A stretch of DNA of 64,000 bases from Sphingosinicella sp. LHD-64 (GCF_031157375.1 NZ_JAVIFV010000001.1:1-64000), one strand, 5' to 3'. Positions 18,453 through 26,640 are shown, counted from the first letter of the stretch. Numbers and translations: made by a program. The notes: generated by a model from the sequence alone, not told the origin.

Positions 18453-19040
18453 ATGGTTAGGCCTGTGTCGCCCTGGACGATGGGGCATTTCATCGGCGGG
18501 CACCCGGCGCTCGATCTGGTGAACACGGTCTATGATCGACACGACCCGCCGGTCGACAATGAGCTGCTCAAGACCGGTCAGGAGCTCGCGGCGTGGCTTC
18601 GGTCGCAGAAGCTCGTCCGGGATGAGCAGGCGGCGGACGTTGCGTCGCTTGACCCGGAACCCCTGCGGACGGTCTGGCTGGTCCGCGATGCCGCCTTCAA
18701 TGTGTTCGATGCGGTTGCGGGCGGCCGGTCGCCCGACTCGAAGGCCGTGGGAGGCCTGCTCAGCACGGCCGGTGTCGGGTTCGCCAGTCGTGCACTGGCC
18801 TGGGAGGCGATGCCGGCCCGTGTCGCTCTTGCACCTGATTTCGGTGCCCATGACGTGCCGGCGTTGCTGGCGGCCCTGGCGCTCGATGCCCTTTATCGCC
18901 TGCCACCGGCGCGCCTGCGCGCCTGTCCGCGATGCGGCTGGCTGTTCACCGATACGTCGAAGGGCAACCAGCGCCGTTGGTGCAGCATGAACCTGTGCGG
19001 CAATCGCGAGAAGGTGGCACGGCATCGCCAACGGGCGTGA
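18453..19040 (+). CDS. CGNR zinc-finger (ABATE-domain) transcriptional regulator
   Basis: A 195-residue predicted DNA-binding regulator. The N-terminal ABATE-like region (about 10-150) begins with GGHPALDLVNTV, the hallmark of this family, and is thought to be a ligand-sensing stress domain. The C-terminal CGNR zinc finger (158-195) has C158 and C161 (CPRCGWLFTDTSKGNQRRWC), C177 and C182, with the CGNR motif at 182-185 and a basic tail (EKVARHRQR). It is divergent from the Asp-nucleophile hydrolase and likely regulates it and itself. The ATG used is preceded by AGGTTAGG; an in-frame ATG nine codons later is possible but has a weaker site. Confidence 0.9.
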   Translation: MVRPVSPWTMGHFIGGHPALDLVNTVYDRHDPPVDNELLKTGQELAAWLRSQKLVRDEQAADVASLDPEPLRTVWLVRDAAFNVFDAVAGGRSPDSKAVGGLLSTAGVGFASRALAWEAMPARVALAPDFGAHDVPALLAALALDALYRLPPARLRACPRCGWLFTDTSKGNQRRWCSMNLCGNREKVARHRQRA

Positions 19041-19135
19041 CGTCTCATGCCGAGCGCCGCCGCGCCGTTCCGATGGCCCTGTTCCGGGTGAGGGATTCCC
19101 GCTAGGATCGCGCCCTCACAGCGGAGGGACGTGCC

Positions 19136-20140
19136 GTGGTTCTCGACTGGATCAGAAAGCAATTCGTCGACGTCATCGACTGGACGGACGAGCCGGGCGT
19201 GCTCGCCATCCGTTATCCGATGGCGGACAAGGAAATCCAGAACGGCGCGCAGCTGACGGTCCGCGAGGGCCAGATGGCCGCCTTCATCAACGAGGGCCGG
19301 GTCGCCGACGTGTTCGGGCCGGGCCTCCACACGCTGGAGACCTCGAACCTGCCGGTGCTGACCTCGATCATGAACTGGGACAAGGCGTTCGCCTCCCCGT
19401 TCAAGTCGGACGTCTATTTCTTCTCGACCCGCGAGCAGATCAACCTCAAGTGGGGCACAGCGCAGCCGGTGACGGTGCGCGACAAGGAATTCGGCCCGAT
19501 CCGGCTGCGCGCCTTCGGCAGTTATTCGTTCCGGCTCGAGGACGTCGCCGCCTTCTCGGTCAAGCTGATGGGTTCGCTCGAGAAGGTGACGACGGAGAGC
19601 CTCGAGCCGCAGCTCAGGGCGGCGATCGCGACCGCGCTGGCGACCGGCCTCGGCGGCAGCGACGTGCCGTTCCTCGATCTCGCCGCCAACCAGACCCTGA
19701 TGTCGGAGAAGCTCAAGGAAGCGGTGAACCCGGTCTTCGCGCAATGGGGCCTGGCGGTGCCGAGCTTCTTCGTCGAGAGCGTGTCGCTCCCCGAAGAGGT
19801 GCAGAAGTATCTCGACAAGTCGAGCTCGATGCGGGTGCTCGGCGACCTCGACAAATATGCCAGGTTCCAGACCGCCGAGGCGATCGAGACGGCGGCGGCC
19901 AATCCGGGCGGCATTGCGGGAATCGGCGCCGGTGCGGCGGCCGGCATGGCGATCGGCCAGGCCATGGCCGGCGGCCTGACGCCCGCAGCGCCGGCGCAGG
20001 CAGTGCCGGCGGCGCCTGCCGCGCCGCAGGAGGATGCCTTCGCGCAGGTCGAGAAGTTGCACAAGCTGCTCACCATCGGCGCCATCACCCAGGAGGAGTT
20101 CGACGCCAAGAAGGCCGAATTGCTGGGCCGGATCCGCTGA
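19136..20140 (+). CDS. SPFH/Band 7 domain protein with C-terminal SHOCT domain (YdjI-like)
   Basis: First gene of the membrane/polyamine cluster; 334 residues, GTG start after GCGGAGGG. Residues about 30-250 form an SPFH domain of the virion-core/YdjI subgroup (LTVREGQMAAFINEGRVADVFGPGLHTL; SPFKSDVYFFSTRE; IRLRAFGSYSFRLED). An Ala/Pro-rich linker with a GxGAGAAAG stretch follows, then a SHOCT oligomerisation segment at about 302-333 (EKLHKLLTIGAITQEEFDAKKAELL). There is no N-terminal TM helix, so it would be a peripheral scaffold, as in other YdjI-type proteins that assemble on membranes in stress responses. Nine bases separate it from the first DUF4178 gene. Confidence 0.88.
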   Translation: MVLDWIRKQFVDVIDWTDEPGVLAIRYPMADKEIQNGAQLTVREGQMAAFINEGRVADVFGPGLHTLETSNLPVLTSIMNWDKAFASPFKSDVYFFSTREQINLKWGTAQPVTVRDKEFGPIRLRAFGSYSFRLEDVAAFSVKLMGSLEKVTTESLEPQLRAAIATALATGLGGSDVPFLDLAANQTLMSEKLKEAVNPVFAQWGLAVPSFFVESVSLPEEVQKYLDKSSSMRVLGDLDKYARFQTAEAIETAAANPGGIAGIGAGAAAGMAIGQAMAGGLTPAAPAQAVPAAPAAPQEDAFAQVEKLHKLLTIGAITQEEFDAKKAELLGRIR

Positions 20141-20149
20141 CCTAAGGCC

Positions 20150-20824
20150 ATGCAGAAGGTCTCCTGCCCCAATTGCGGCGCGGAGGTGACGTTCCGCTCG
20201 CCCGCGCTGCCGTCGCGGATCTGCGATTACTGCCACACCATCCTGGTGCGCAGCGGCGGCGGCATCGAGCAGGTCGGCAAGGCGGCGGTGCTGCCGTTCG
20301 ACGTGAGCCCGATCCAGATCGGCACGGCGGGGACCTTCGACGGCCGCGACTTCACGGTGGTCGGCCGGGTCCGCTGGGGCTGGACCGACGGGTCGTGGAA
20401 CGAATGGCTCGTCCTGTTCGGTGACGGCAGCGACGGCTGGCTCGGCGAGGCGATGGGTCAGTTCATGCTGACGAAGGAACGCCCGCTCGGCGACGTGCAG
20501 AGCGACCCGACGATCCGCGCCATCATCCTGGGCGAGCGGGTACCGATCGGAACGGAAGCCCAGGTCGACGGCGAGACCTTCATCGTCTCCGATGCGCGCG
20601 AGGCGACCTGTCTGGCGGCCGAGGGCGAGCTGCCGTTCACCGCGATCACCGGCACGACGATCTACAGCATCGATTTCCGGTCGACCACCGGTGCCCTCGC
20701 CAGCCTGCAGCGCGAGAAGACGCTGTCGAGCTTCTATCAGGGCCGCTACGTCACCCTCGCCGAGCTGAGGCCGCGCCACCTGCGCGCGATCGACGGCTGG
20801 CCGATGCCGGCTTATGGGACCTGA
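20150..20824 (+). CDS. zinc-ribbon DUF4178 protein
   Basis: A 224-residue soluble protein. An N-terminal zinc ribbon uses C6/C9 (CPNCG) and C25/C28 (CDYCH). It is followed by one DUF4178 unit, a small beta-rich domain (IGTAGTFDGRDFTVVGRVRWGWTDGSWNEWLVLFGDGSDGWL), and a second beta-rich segment (VPIGTEAQVDGETFIVSDAREATCLAAEGELPF). DUF4178 proteins are found next to SPFH, DUF350 and polyamine-enzyme genes in several bacteria; no biochemical role is established. Its last codons overlap the start of the next, paralogous gene. Confidence 0.85.
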   Translation: MQKVSCPNCGAEVTFRSPALPSRICDYCHTILVRSGGGIEQVGKAAVLPFDVSPIQIGTAGTFDGRDFTVVGRVRWGWTDGSWNEWLVLFGDGSDGWLGEAMGQFMLTKERPLGDVQSDPTIRAIILGERVPIGTEAQVDGETFIVSDAREATCLAAEGELPFTAITGTTIYSIDFRSTTGALASLQREKTLSSFYQGRYVTLAELRPRHLRAIDGWPMPAYGT

Positions 20825-22181
20825 CACGATGACCGGGGGGACCGCCGCACTGGAAATGGAGGCGCCGCCCGCGCGGCCGCCGGCGCCGTCGGTCAAGGCG
20901 CTGAGCTGCCCGAGCTGCGGCGGCACGATCAACCTCAAGGCAGCCGGCTATACGGTGACCGTGGCCTGCCAGTATTGCGGCTCCATCCTCGACGTCGCCA
21001 GTCCCGAGGTGCGGCTGATCACCGAATATCATCAGGCCGCCGCCGAGCTCGAAATCCCGCTCGGCACGCGCGGCACGTTGCGCGACGTGGAATGGGAGGC
21101 GATCGGCTTCGTCCGCCGCTCGGAGCACGGCGCCTATCCCTGGGTGGAATATCTGCTGTTCAATCCCTATCACGGCTATCGCTGGCTGATCACCAACGGG
21201 CGCGGCTGGAGCTTCGGCGAGATGCTGACCCGCGCGCCCGATTGGGGCCATAGCGGGCCGGCGCTCGATGGCGAGAGTTACGAGCCCTTCTTCGTCGACG
21301 GCCAGGCACAGGTCGATTATGTCGTCGGCGAATTCTACTGGCGCGTTCAGGTCGGTGAGGAGGCCGCCACCGACGATTATGTCCGGCCCGGCTTCATGCT
21401 GTCGCGCGAGGCCAACGACAAGGAGGTGAGCTGGACGATCTCCGCGCTGCTGAAGCCGGCGGAGATCGAGCAGGCGTTCGGCGTGCGGGCGCCGCGCGAC
21501 CCGTGGCCCCCGCTGCCGCACCAGCCGTCGCCCTATCGCGGCGTGATGAAGGTCGGCGCCAGGATCGCGCTGATCGCGGTCGGGGTCATGTTCCTGCTCA
21601 CCCTGCTGATGAGCGGCGGGCCGAGCCTGTTCGAAGGCTATGTGCCGGTCGAGCTGGACCGGCGCGCCCAGAACGTGACCGCCGGGCCGATCGAGGCGAC
21701 CCGGCCCTATCAGCTCATCTCGATCGAGGCCTGGGCGCCGAACCTGGAAAATGGCTGGATCGACCTCGACTATGCGCTGGTCAACCGGGCGACGCAGGAG
21801 AGCTACGAAGCCTATGGCGTCGCCGAGCGCTATTCCGGCCGCGATTCCGATGGTGCCTGGTCGGAAGGGAGCCGCGGCGCGACGACCAAGCTCGCCGCGG
21901 TGCCGCGCGGGACCTACGACCTCGTCGTCGAATATACCGGCAACGGCTGGACCGACGCCGCCTACGGGTCCTACAGCCAGGGCAGCACACTCAACATCCG
22001 AGTCACGCGCGCCTCGGTGTTCCCCTCGAACTTCGTCATCGCGCTGATCCTGATCCTGCTGCCGCTCATCTGGTTCTGGTGGAAGCATCTCAAGTTCGAA
22101 CAGGCGCGCCAGGACGAAAGCGACGTCGGCCGCACCGGCATGGCCAAGGTCTTCACCGGGACCGACGAAGAGGAGGACTGA
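20814..22181 (+). CDS. membrane-anchored zinc-ribbon DUF4178 protein
   Basis: A 455-residue paralogue of the upstream protein with added membrane parts. Zinc ribbon C32/C35 (CPSCGG) and C52/C55 (CQYCGS); DUF4178 region about 65-225 (IPLGTRGTLRDVEWEAIGFVRR, WVEYLLFNPYHGYRWL). TM1 near 245-265, an external beta domain of about 140 residues (YQLISIEAWAPNLENGWIDLDYALVN), TM2 near 404-424 and a charged acidic tail. Zinc ribbon and DUF4178 would face the cytoplasm, the beta domain the periplasm. Start is ambiguous: ATG at 20814 overlaps the previous gene; ATG at 20829, five codons later, is equally possible. It shares one base with the next ATG (TGATG). Confidence 0.83.
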   Translation: MGPDTMTGGTAALEMEAPPARPPAPSVKALSCPSCGGTINLKAAGYTVTVACQYCGSILDVASPEVRLITEYHQAAAELEIPLGTRGTLRDVEWEAIGFVRRSEHGAYPWVEYLLFNPYHGYRWLITNGRGWSFGEMLTRAPDWGHSGPALDGESYEPFFVDGQAQVDYVVGEFYWRVQVGEEAATDDYVRPGFMLSREANDKEVSWTISALLKPAEIEQAFGVRAPRDPWPPLPHQPSPYRGVMKVGARIALIAVGVMFLLTLLMSGGPSLFEGYVPVELDRRAQNVTAGPIEATRPYQLISIEAWAPNLENGWIDLDYALVNRATQESYEAYGVAERYSGRDSDGAWSEGSRGATTKLAAVPRGTYDLVVEYTGNGWTDAAYGSYSQGSTLNIRVTRASVFPSNFVIALILILLPLIWFWWKHLKFEQARQDESDVGRTGMAKVFTGTDEEED

Positions 22182-22327
22182 TGGACCCCAGGAACATCTT
22201 CTACAGCGTCTGGTCGGGCGGGATCGGCGCCCTGTTCCTCGCCGCGACCCTGTTCGGCTACTCGCCCTTCGCCGATGGCGGCCGCGCGCCTGCGCGCGCC
22301 GGCATCTACGGCCCCACCCACAAATAG
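22181..22327 (+). CDS. 48-residue single-pass membrane protein
   Basis: A short gene with a strong Shine-Dalgarno (AGGAGGA, 22171-22177) and a start that shares a base with the upstream stop. It encodes MDPRNIFYSVWSGGIGALFL and onward: one hydrophobic helix (about 10-27) and a polar Gly/Ala/Arg-rich tail ending YGPTHK. It lies between the membrane DUF4178 gene and DUF350, 12 bases before the latter. Unknown function; a small subunit of the DUF4178/DUF350 membrane assembly is the simplest guess. Confidence 0.7.
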   Translation: MDPRNIFYSVWSGGIGALFLAATLFGYSPFADGGRAPARAGIYGPTHK

Positions 22328-22339
22328 GAGAAGCAGGAC

Positions 22340-22558
22340 ATGGACACGCTCACCACCACCGCGGCCATGCTGAACACGCTCATCTATGCCGGCATCGGCC
22401 TCGTCGTCTTCGTCGTCGGCTTCATCGTCCTCGACCTGCTGACACCAGGCAAGCTCTGGGAAGAGATCAACAGCAAGCAGAACCAGGCGGTCGCGATCTT
22501 CGCCGGCTTCATGGGCCTCGGCCTCGCGATCATCGTTGCCGCGGCGATTCATGGCTGA
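22340..22558 (+). CDS. DUF350 membrane protein (YjfL-like)
   Basis: A 72-residue inner-membrane protein with two hydrophobic helices (about 9-33: MLNTLIYAGIGLVVFVVGFI; about 48-71: AVAIFAGFMGLGLAIIVAAA) joined by a loop containing DLLTPGKLWEEINSKQN, the typical DUF350 core. In E. coli the DUF350 protein YjfL is in the same operon as YjfC, a glutathionylspermidine-synthase-like protein, so a link with polyamines is already known for the family. Most DUF350 proteins have a tandem repeat of this unit; this is a single unit. It overlaps the next start by 8 bases. RBS: GGAGAAG. Confidence 0.85.
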   Translation: MDTLTTTAAMLNTLIYAGIGLVVFVVGFIVLDLLTPGKLWEEINSKQNQAVAIFAGFMGLGLAIIVAAAIHG

Positions 22559-24077
22559 TAAGTCCCCGCCGGCGCTTCGTGCGTCGGCGCCCACGGCTGC
22601 GCTCCTCGCCTCTGCCTTCGTCGTTGCGACCTGCGGCCTGATCTACGAACTGCTCGCGAGCACGCTCGCCAGCTATCTCCTCGGCGACAGCGTCACCCAG
22701 TTCTCGACGGTCATCGGCGCCTATCTCTTCGCGATGGGGATCGGGAGCTGGGTCTCGCGCTACGTGCGCGGCAACGAGCTTCGGCTGTTCGTCCGGATCG
22801 AGCTGCTGATCGCCGTGATCGGCGGCTGCTCGGCCGCGGCCTTGTTCATGCTCTTCCCGATGATTGCTCATTTCCGTGTCGCGCTCTACGCTATCGTGCT
22901 GGCGATCGGCTTCTTCGTCGGGCTCGAAATCCCGCTGCTGATGCGGATCCTCAAAGGGTACGACTTCCGCGAGGTCGTCTCGAGCGTGCTGACCTTCGAC
23001 TATGTCGGCGCGCTGGCGGCGAGCCTGCTCTTCCCGCTGATCCTGATGCCCTATCTCGGCATGATCCGCACCGGCTTCCTGTTCGGCATCCTCAATGCCG
23101 CCATCGCGCTGGCGCTGCTGCTCGTCCTGCCGCGCGGGACGCGGATGCTGTTCGAGAAGGCGGCCTCGGTCCTCGTGCTCGCCTTCCTGATCGCCGGCTT
23201 CGTCGCCTCGGAGCGGCTGCAGCGCTGGGCGGAGGTGGCGAGCTACCAGGAACCGGTCGTCTATGCGGAATCGAGCCGCTTCCAGCGCATCGTGCTGACC
23301 CGGCGCGGCGACGATCTCAGACTCTATCTCAACGGCAACCTGCAATTCTCGTCGCGCGACGAATATCGTTATCATGAGGCACTGGTGCATCCGGCGCTCG
23401 GACGGGTCGCGCGACCGGCCAATGTCCTGATCCTCGGAGGCGGTGACGGGCTGGCGGCGCGCGAGGTGCTCCGCCATCCGGAGGTTCGTCGCATCACCCT
23501 GGTCGATCTCGATCCGTCGATGACCCGATTGTTCCAGCGGACCCCGATGCTGGCCGCGCTCAACCAGGGATCCCTCACCAATCCCAGGCTCACCGTGATC
23601 AATGCCGACGGCTTTCGCTGGGCGCGCGAGGCGCAGGGACGTTATGACGCGATCATCGTCGATTTCCCCGATCCGGTCGATTTCTCGGTCGGCAAGCTCT
23701 ACACCGAGAGCTTCTACCGCGAGCTGGGACGATTGCTCGCGCCCGAGGGCATGGCGGTGATCCAGAGCACGTCACCGCTGGTCGCGCCCAAATCCTTCTG
23801 GACGATCTCCACGACGCTGGAAGCGGCCGGCCTCCGGACCCGGGCCTATCACGCCTACGTGCCGAGCTTCGGCGAATGGGGTTTCACGCTCGCCGCCCAC
23901 CGGCCGATCCCCGAAGCCGCCGCGATCCCGAACGGCCGCTTCCTCACGCCTCAAATCGCGTCGCGCCTGTTCGATTTTCCGCCGGACATGGCGCGGCGGC
24001 CGACGCCGGTGAACCGGCTCGACAACCAGGCGCTGGTCCGCGAGTTCGCCGACGAATGGGCGCGCTATGAAGGTTAG
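22551..24077 (+). CDS. membrane-anchored aminopropyltransferase (spermidine synthase-like)
   Basis: A 508-residue fusion of an integral-membrane half and a spermidine-synthase domain. Residues about 12-225 hold six or seven TM helices (AALLASAFVVATCGLIYELL through VLVLAFLIAGFV). About 235-450 is the SpeE fold: LYLNGNLQFSSRDEYRYHEAL for substrate binding, GGGDG at 296-300 and VDLD for decarboxylated-AdoMet binding, and DFPDP as the D-x-x-D-P catalytic loop. All key motifs are intact, so aminopropyl transfer is expected, but the amine acceptor is unknown and need not be putrescine. The ATG at 22551 is inside the DUF350 gene. Its 3-prime end overlaps the oxidoreductase gene by 11 bases. SpeD, two genes on, would supply the donor. 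Confidence 0.9.
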   Translation: MADKSPPALRASAPTAALLASAFVVATCGLIYELLASTLASYLLGDSVTQFSTVIGAYLFAMGIGSWVSRYVRGNELRLFVRIELLIAVIGGCSAAALFMLFPMIAHFRVALYAIVLAIGFFVGLEIPLLMRILKGYDFREVVSSVLTFDYVGALAASLLFPLILMPYLGMIRTGFLFGILNAAIALALLLVLPRGTRMLFEKAASVLVLAFLIAGFVASERLQRWAEVASYQEPVVYAESSRFQRIVLTRRGDDLRLYLNGNLQFSSRDEYRYHEALVHPALGRVARPANVLILGGGDGLAAREVLRHPEVRRITLVDLDPSMTRLFQRTPMLAALNQGSLTNPRLTVINADGFRWAREAQGRYDAIIVDFPDPVDFSVGKLYTESFYRELGRLLAPEGMAVIQSTSPLVAPKSFWTISTTLEAAGLRTRAYHAYVPSFGEWGFTLAAHRPIPEAAAIPNGRFLTPQIASRLFDFPPDMARRPTPVNRLDNQALVREFADEWARYEG

Positions 24078-25683
24078 CCGCCGCGCCGCCGTGGGCGGTC
24101 TCGGCGCGCTCGGGGCAGCCGCCGCGGCAGGCCTTGGCTGGGTGGCCACCCGCCCGAATCCACCTGCGGTGACGATGGGCGGCGCGGACGTGGCGCGAGG
24201 CCATCGCCTGCGCGACGGCGGCTTTCCGGCGCCGAGCGTGACGGAAGACGCCGGAATCGTCATCGCCGGCGGCGGCATATCCGGCCTGGCGGCGGGCTGG
24301 ACCCTGGCCGAGGCCGGCTTCGGCGATTTCCGGCTGCTGGAGCTGGAGGACCGGGTCGGCGGCAATGCGCGCAGCGGCCGCAACGCCGTGTCGGCCTTTC
24401 CATTTGGGGCGCACTATCTCCCTGTCGCCAATCGCGAGGCACGGGCGCTCCAGCATCTGCTCCGCCGTCTCGGTATGATCGTCGGCGACCGGAACGGCGT
24501 CCCGGTTTACGACGAATACCAGCTCTGCGCGGACCTCCAGGAACGGCTGTTCTGGAAAGGCCGCTGGCAGGAAGGCCTGATCCCGCGCACCGGCCTGACG
24601 CCGCGCGACCGCGACCATCTCGAAGCGTTCGACGCCGCGATGCGTGCCTTCCGCGACCGCATCGGCCGCGACGGCAAGCCGGCCTTCGCGCTGCCGGTCG
24701 CCTACAGCTCGCAGGACCCGGACCTGCGCGCGCTCGATCGACAAGCGTTTGCCGCCTGGCTCGACGGGCAAGGCTGGGATTCGCCGGTGCTGCGCGCGCA
24801 TCTGCGCTATGCGATGCGCGACGACTATGGCTGCGAGGTCGATCAGGTCTCGGCCTGGGCCGGCATCCATTATTTCGCCGGGCATCGCGGCTGGGCCGAG
24901 GGCGAGACGGCCGACAATGTCCTGACCTGGCCGGAGGGGAACGACCGGCTGGTGCACGGCATGGCAGCCCGCTTTCGGGACCGCATCCGCCCCGGCCGGA
25001 TCGTGCATCGCATCGCACGGGAGGGCGATTCGGTGCTGATCGACAACTTCGACGTCGCCGCGAACCGGACGGTGCGGATGCGCGCCCGTGCGGCGATCCT
25101 CGCCATGCCTCATTTCATCGCGGCCCGGATCGCGCCCGCCGAGGTGCCTGCCGACCGCGCCTTCACCTACGCGCCGTGGCTGGTCGCGAACGTCACCGTC
25201 GACCGGTTGCCCGAGGGCAGGGGGGCGCCGCTCGCGTGGGACAATGTCTCGGCAACCAGCAACTCGCTCGGCTATGTCGTCGCCACCCATCAGGGGCCGA
25301 CGGCGATCCAGACCGCCACCGTGCTCACCTGGTACCTGCCGTTGTCCGACATGGCGCCCGGCGAAGGCCGCCGCCTGCTGCTCGAACGCTCCGCCGGGGA
25401 GTGGCGCCGGATCGTCGTCGACGATCTCCTCGCGATGAACCCGGATCTGGACGGCGCGATCCGCTCGGTCGACCTCTGGCGCTGGGGCCATGCGATGATC
25501 CGGCCAACGCCAGGCTTCATCTGGGGCCAGGCCCCTGCGGCGGCGCAGGTGCGACCGCCGCTCTTCCTCGCCCATTCCGATCTCTCCGGCCTGTCCTTGT
25601 TCGAGGAAGCGCATTATCGTGGCACCTTCGCTGCGGAGGGGGCCATGCGCCATCTCGGCCATGGGTTCGAAAGCCTGTTATGA
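24067..25683 (+). CDS. FAD-dependent oxidoreductase (amine-oxidase-like) with Tat-like signal
   Basis: A 538-residue flavoprotein. The N-terminus MKVSRRAAVGGLGALGAAAA has twin Arg followed by a hydrophobic Ala/Gly stretch, as in a Tat signal or anchor. The dinucleotide-binding motif is at 66-80 (IAGGGISGLAAGWTLAEAG), followed by ELEDRVGGNARSG, the FAD-binding pattern of amine oxidases and related enzymes. The rest is an amine-oxidase/NAD(P)-binding-like fold with AILAMPHF typical of the FAD domain. Its place between an aminopropyltransferase and SpeD suggests it oxidises a polyamine or a product of the pathway, though a soluble cytoplasmic pathway and an exported enzyme would then be in different compartments. 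The stop overlaps speD (ATGA). Confidence 0.8.
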   Translation: MKVSRRAAVGGLGALGAAAAAGLGWVATRPNPPAVTMGGADVARGHRLRDGGFPAPSVTEDAGIVIAGGGISGLAAGWTLAEAGFGDFRLLELEDRVGGNARSGRNAVSAFPFGAHYLPVANREARALQHLLRRLGMIVGDRNGVPVYDEYQLCADLQERLFWKGRWQEGLIPRTGLTPRDRDHLEAFDAAMRAFRDRIGRDGKPAFALPVAYSSQDPDLRALDRQAFAAWLDGQGWDSPVLRAHLRYAMRDDYGCEVDQVSAWAGIHYFAGHRGWAEGETADNVLTWPEGNDRLVHGMAARFRDRIRPGRIVHRIAREGDSVLIDNFDVAANRTVRMRARAAILAMPHFIAARIAPAEVPADRAFTYAPWLVANVTVDRLPEGRGAPLAWDNVSATSNSLGYVVATHQGPTAIQTATVLTWYLPLSDMAPGEGRRLLLERSAGEWRRIVVDDLLAMNPDLDGAIRSVDLWRWGHAMIRPTPGFIWGQAPAAAQVRPPLFLAHSDLSGLSLFEEAHYRGTFAAEGAMRHLGHGFESLL

Positions 25684-26084
25684 CGATGTCCGCCGACGCC
25701 TATGACGGCCGTCACCTGATCGCCGAGCTGTACGGCTGCGCGGGGCTGGACGATGCCGGGCTGATCGAATGCGCCCTGATCGATGCGGCCGCGGCGGTGC
25801 GGGCCACCGTGCTCGAGGTGCGGTTGCACAGCTTCGGCGCGGGGCAGGGGGTGACAGGCGTTGCCCTTCTCGCCGAATCGCACATCTCGATCCATACATG
25901 GCCGGAGCGTGGATACGCGGCGATCGACATCTTCCTGTGCGGCAGACGGCACGATGTCGGGGCCGGATTGGCGGTGATCAGCGCCGCGCTGAGAGCCGGG
26001 CAGGTCGACAAGCAGGTCATTGCCCGCGGTTTCGCCACCCGCCGGAACGCCAGGGCAATGGACAGTACCGCGACCGCACGTTAA
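25680..26084 (+). CDS. speD: S-adenosylmethionine decarboxylase proenzyme, small prokaryotic type
   Basis: Pyruvoyl enzyme of 134 residues that decarboxylates AdoMet to the aminopropyl donor. Motif AESHISIHTWPERGYAAIDI places self-cleavage between E66 and S67 (the pyruvoyl precursor); H72 and C87 match His68 and Cys83 of the Thermotoga enzyme at the same spacing. The position of Thermotoga Ser55 is Thr59 here (GVTG instead of GVSG), a conservative change at a residue tied to processing. Last gene of the cluster, coupled to the flavoprotein by ATGA. Its presence makes the upstream aminopropyltransferase independent of a separate AdoMet decarboxylase. Confidence 0.93.
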   Translation: MTMSADAYDGRHLIAELYGCAGLDDAGLIECALIDAAAAVRATVLEVRLHSFGAGQGVTGVALLAESHISIHTWPERGYAAIDIFLCGRRHDVGAGLAVISAALRAGQVDKQVIARGFATRRNARAMDSTATAR

Positions 26085-26142
26085 GTCCCGCTCCCTTTCG
26101 GAGCGCGCCGCGGCGATCCCCCGCTCGATCGTGGAGTCACGC

Positions 26143-26640
26143 ATGTCAGGTGGCCTGGAGGCCGTCTTCCTCGACAACCGCCCGACGCTGCTGCGTTTCC
26201 TGCGCGCGCGCGGCGCCGGCGATGGCGCCGAAGACCTGCTCCAGGAATTGTGGATCAAGGCATCGGCGGGCGCCCATGGCCCGATCGCCGAGCCGCTCGC
26301 CTACCTCTACCGTACCGCGAACAACCTGATGCTGGATCGGCGCCGGGCCGATCTGCGCGGTGCCCGCCGCGACGCGCTTTGGAGCGAGACCGGCGACGAT
26401 ACGGCTGCGCCCGAGGGCGAGCACAAGTTGATCGCCCGCGAGCGGCTCGATCAGGTCGAGCGGACCCTGACCGATCTCGGCGAGCGGACCGATGCGATCT
26501 TCCGCCGCTACCGTCTCGACGGGCAGAGCCAGCGCGACATTGCCGCCGAGTTCGGCATCAGCCTGTCGGCGGTCGAGAAGCACCTGCAGAAGGCCTATCG
26601 CGCCCTCGCCGAATTGAGGAGACGCCTCGATGCGGAATAA
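26143..26640 (+). CDS. ECF sigma factor, FecI-like
   Basis: A 165-residue sigma-70 family protein with only regions 2 and 4. Region 2: FLDNRPTLLRFLRARGAGDGAEDLLQELWIKA and AYLYRTANNLMLDRRRA. Region 4: ALTDLGERTDAIFRRYRL-type segment and helix-turn-helix QSQRDIAAEFGISLSAVEKHLQKAYRAL, which is typical of FecI-type factors. It is followed by FecR and an STN-bearing TonB receptor, the standard cell-surface-signalling order. Start ATG at 26143 gives the usual FecI length; the in-frame upstream sequence overlaps the speD end and was not used. It likely drives its own cassette. Confidence 0.92.
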   Translation: MSGGLEAVFLDNRPTLLRFLRARGAGDGAEDLLQELWIKASAGAHGPIAEPLAYLYRTANNLMLDRRRADLRGARRDALWSETGDDTAAPEGEHKLIARERLDQVERTLTDLGERTDAIFRRYRLDGQSQRDIAAEFGISLSAVEKHLQKAYRALAELRRRLDAE

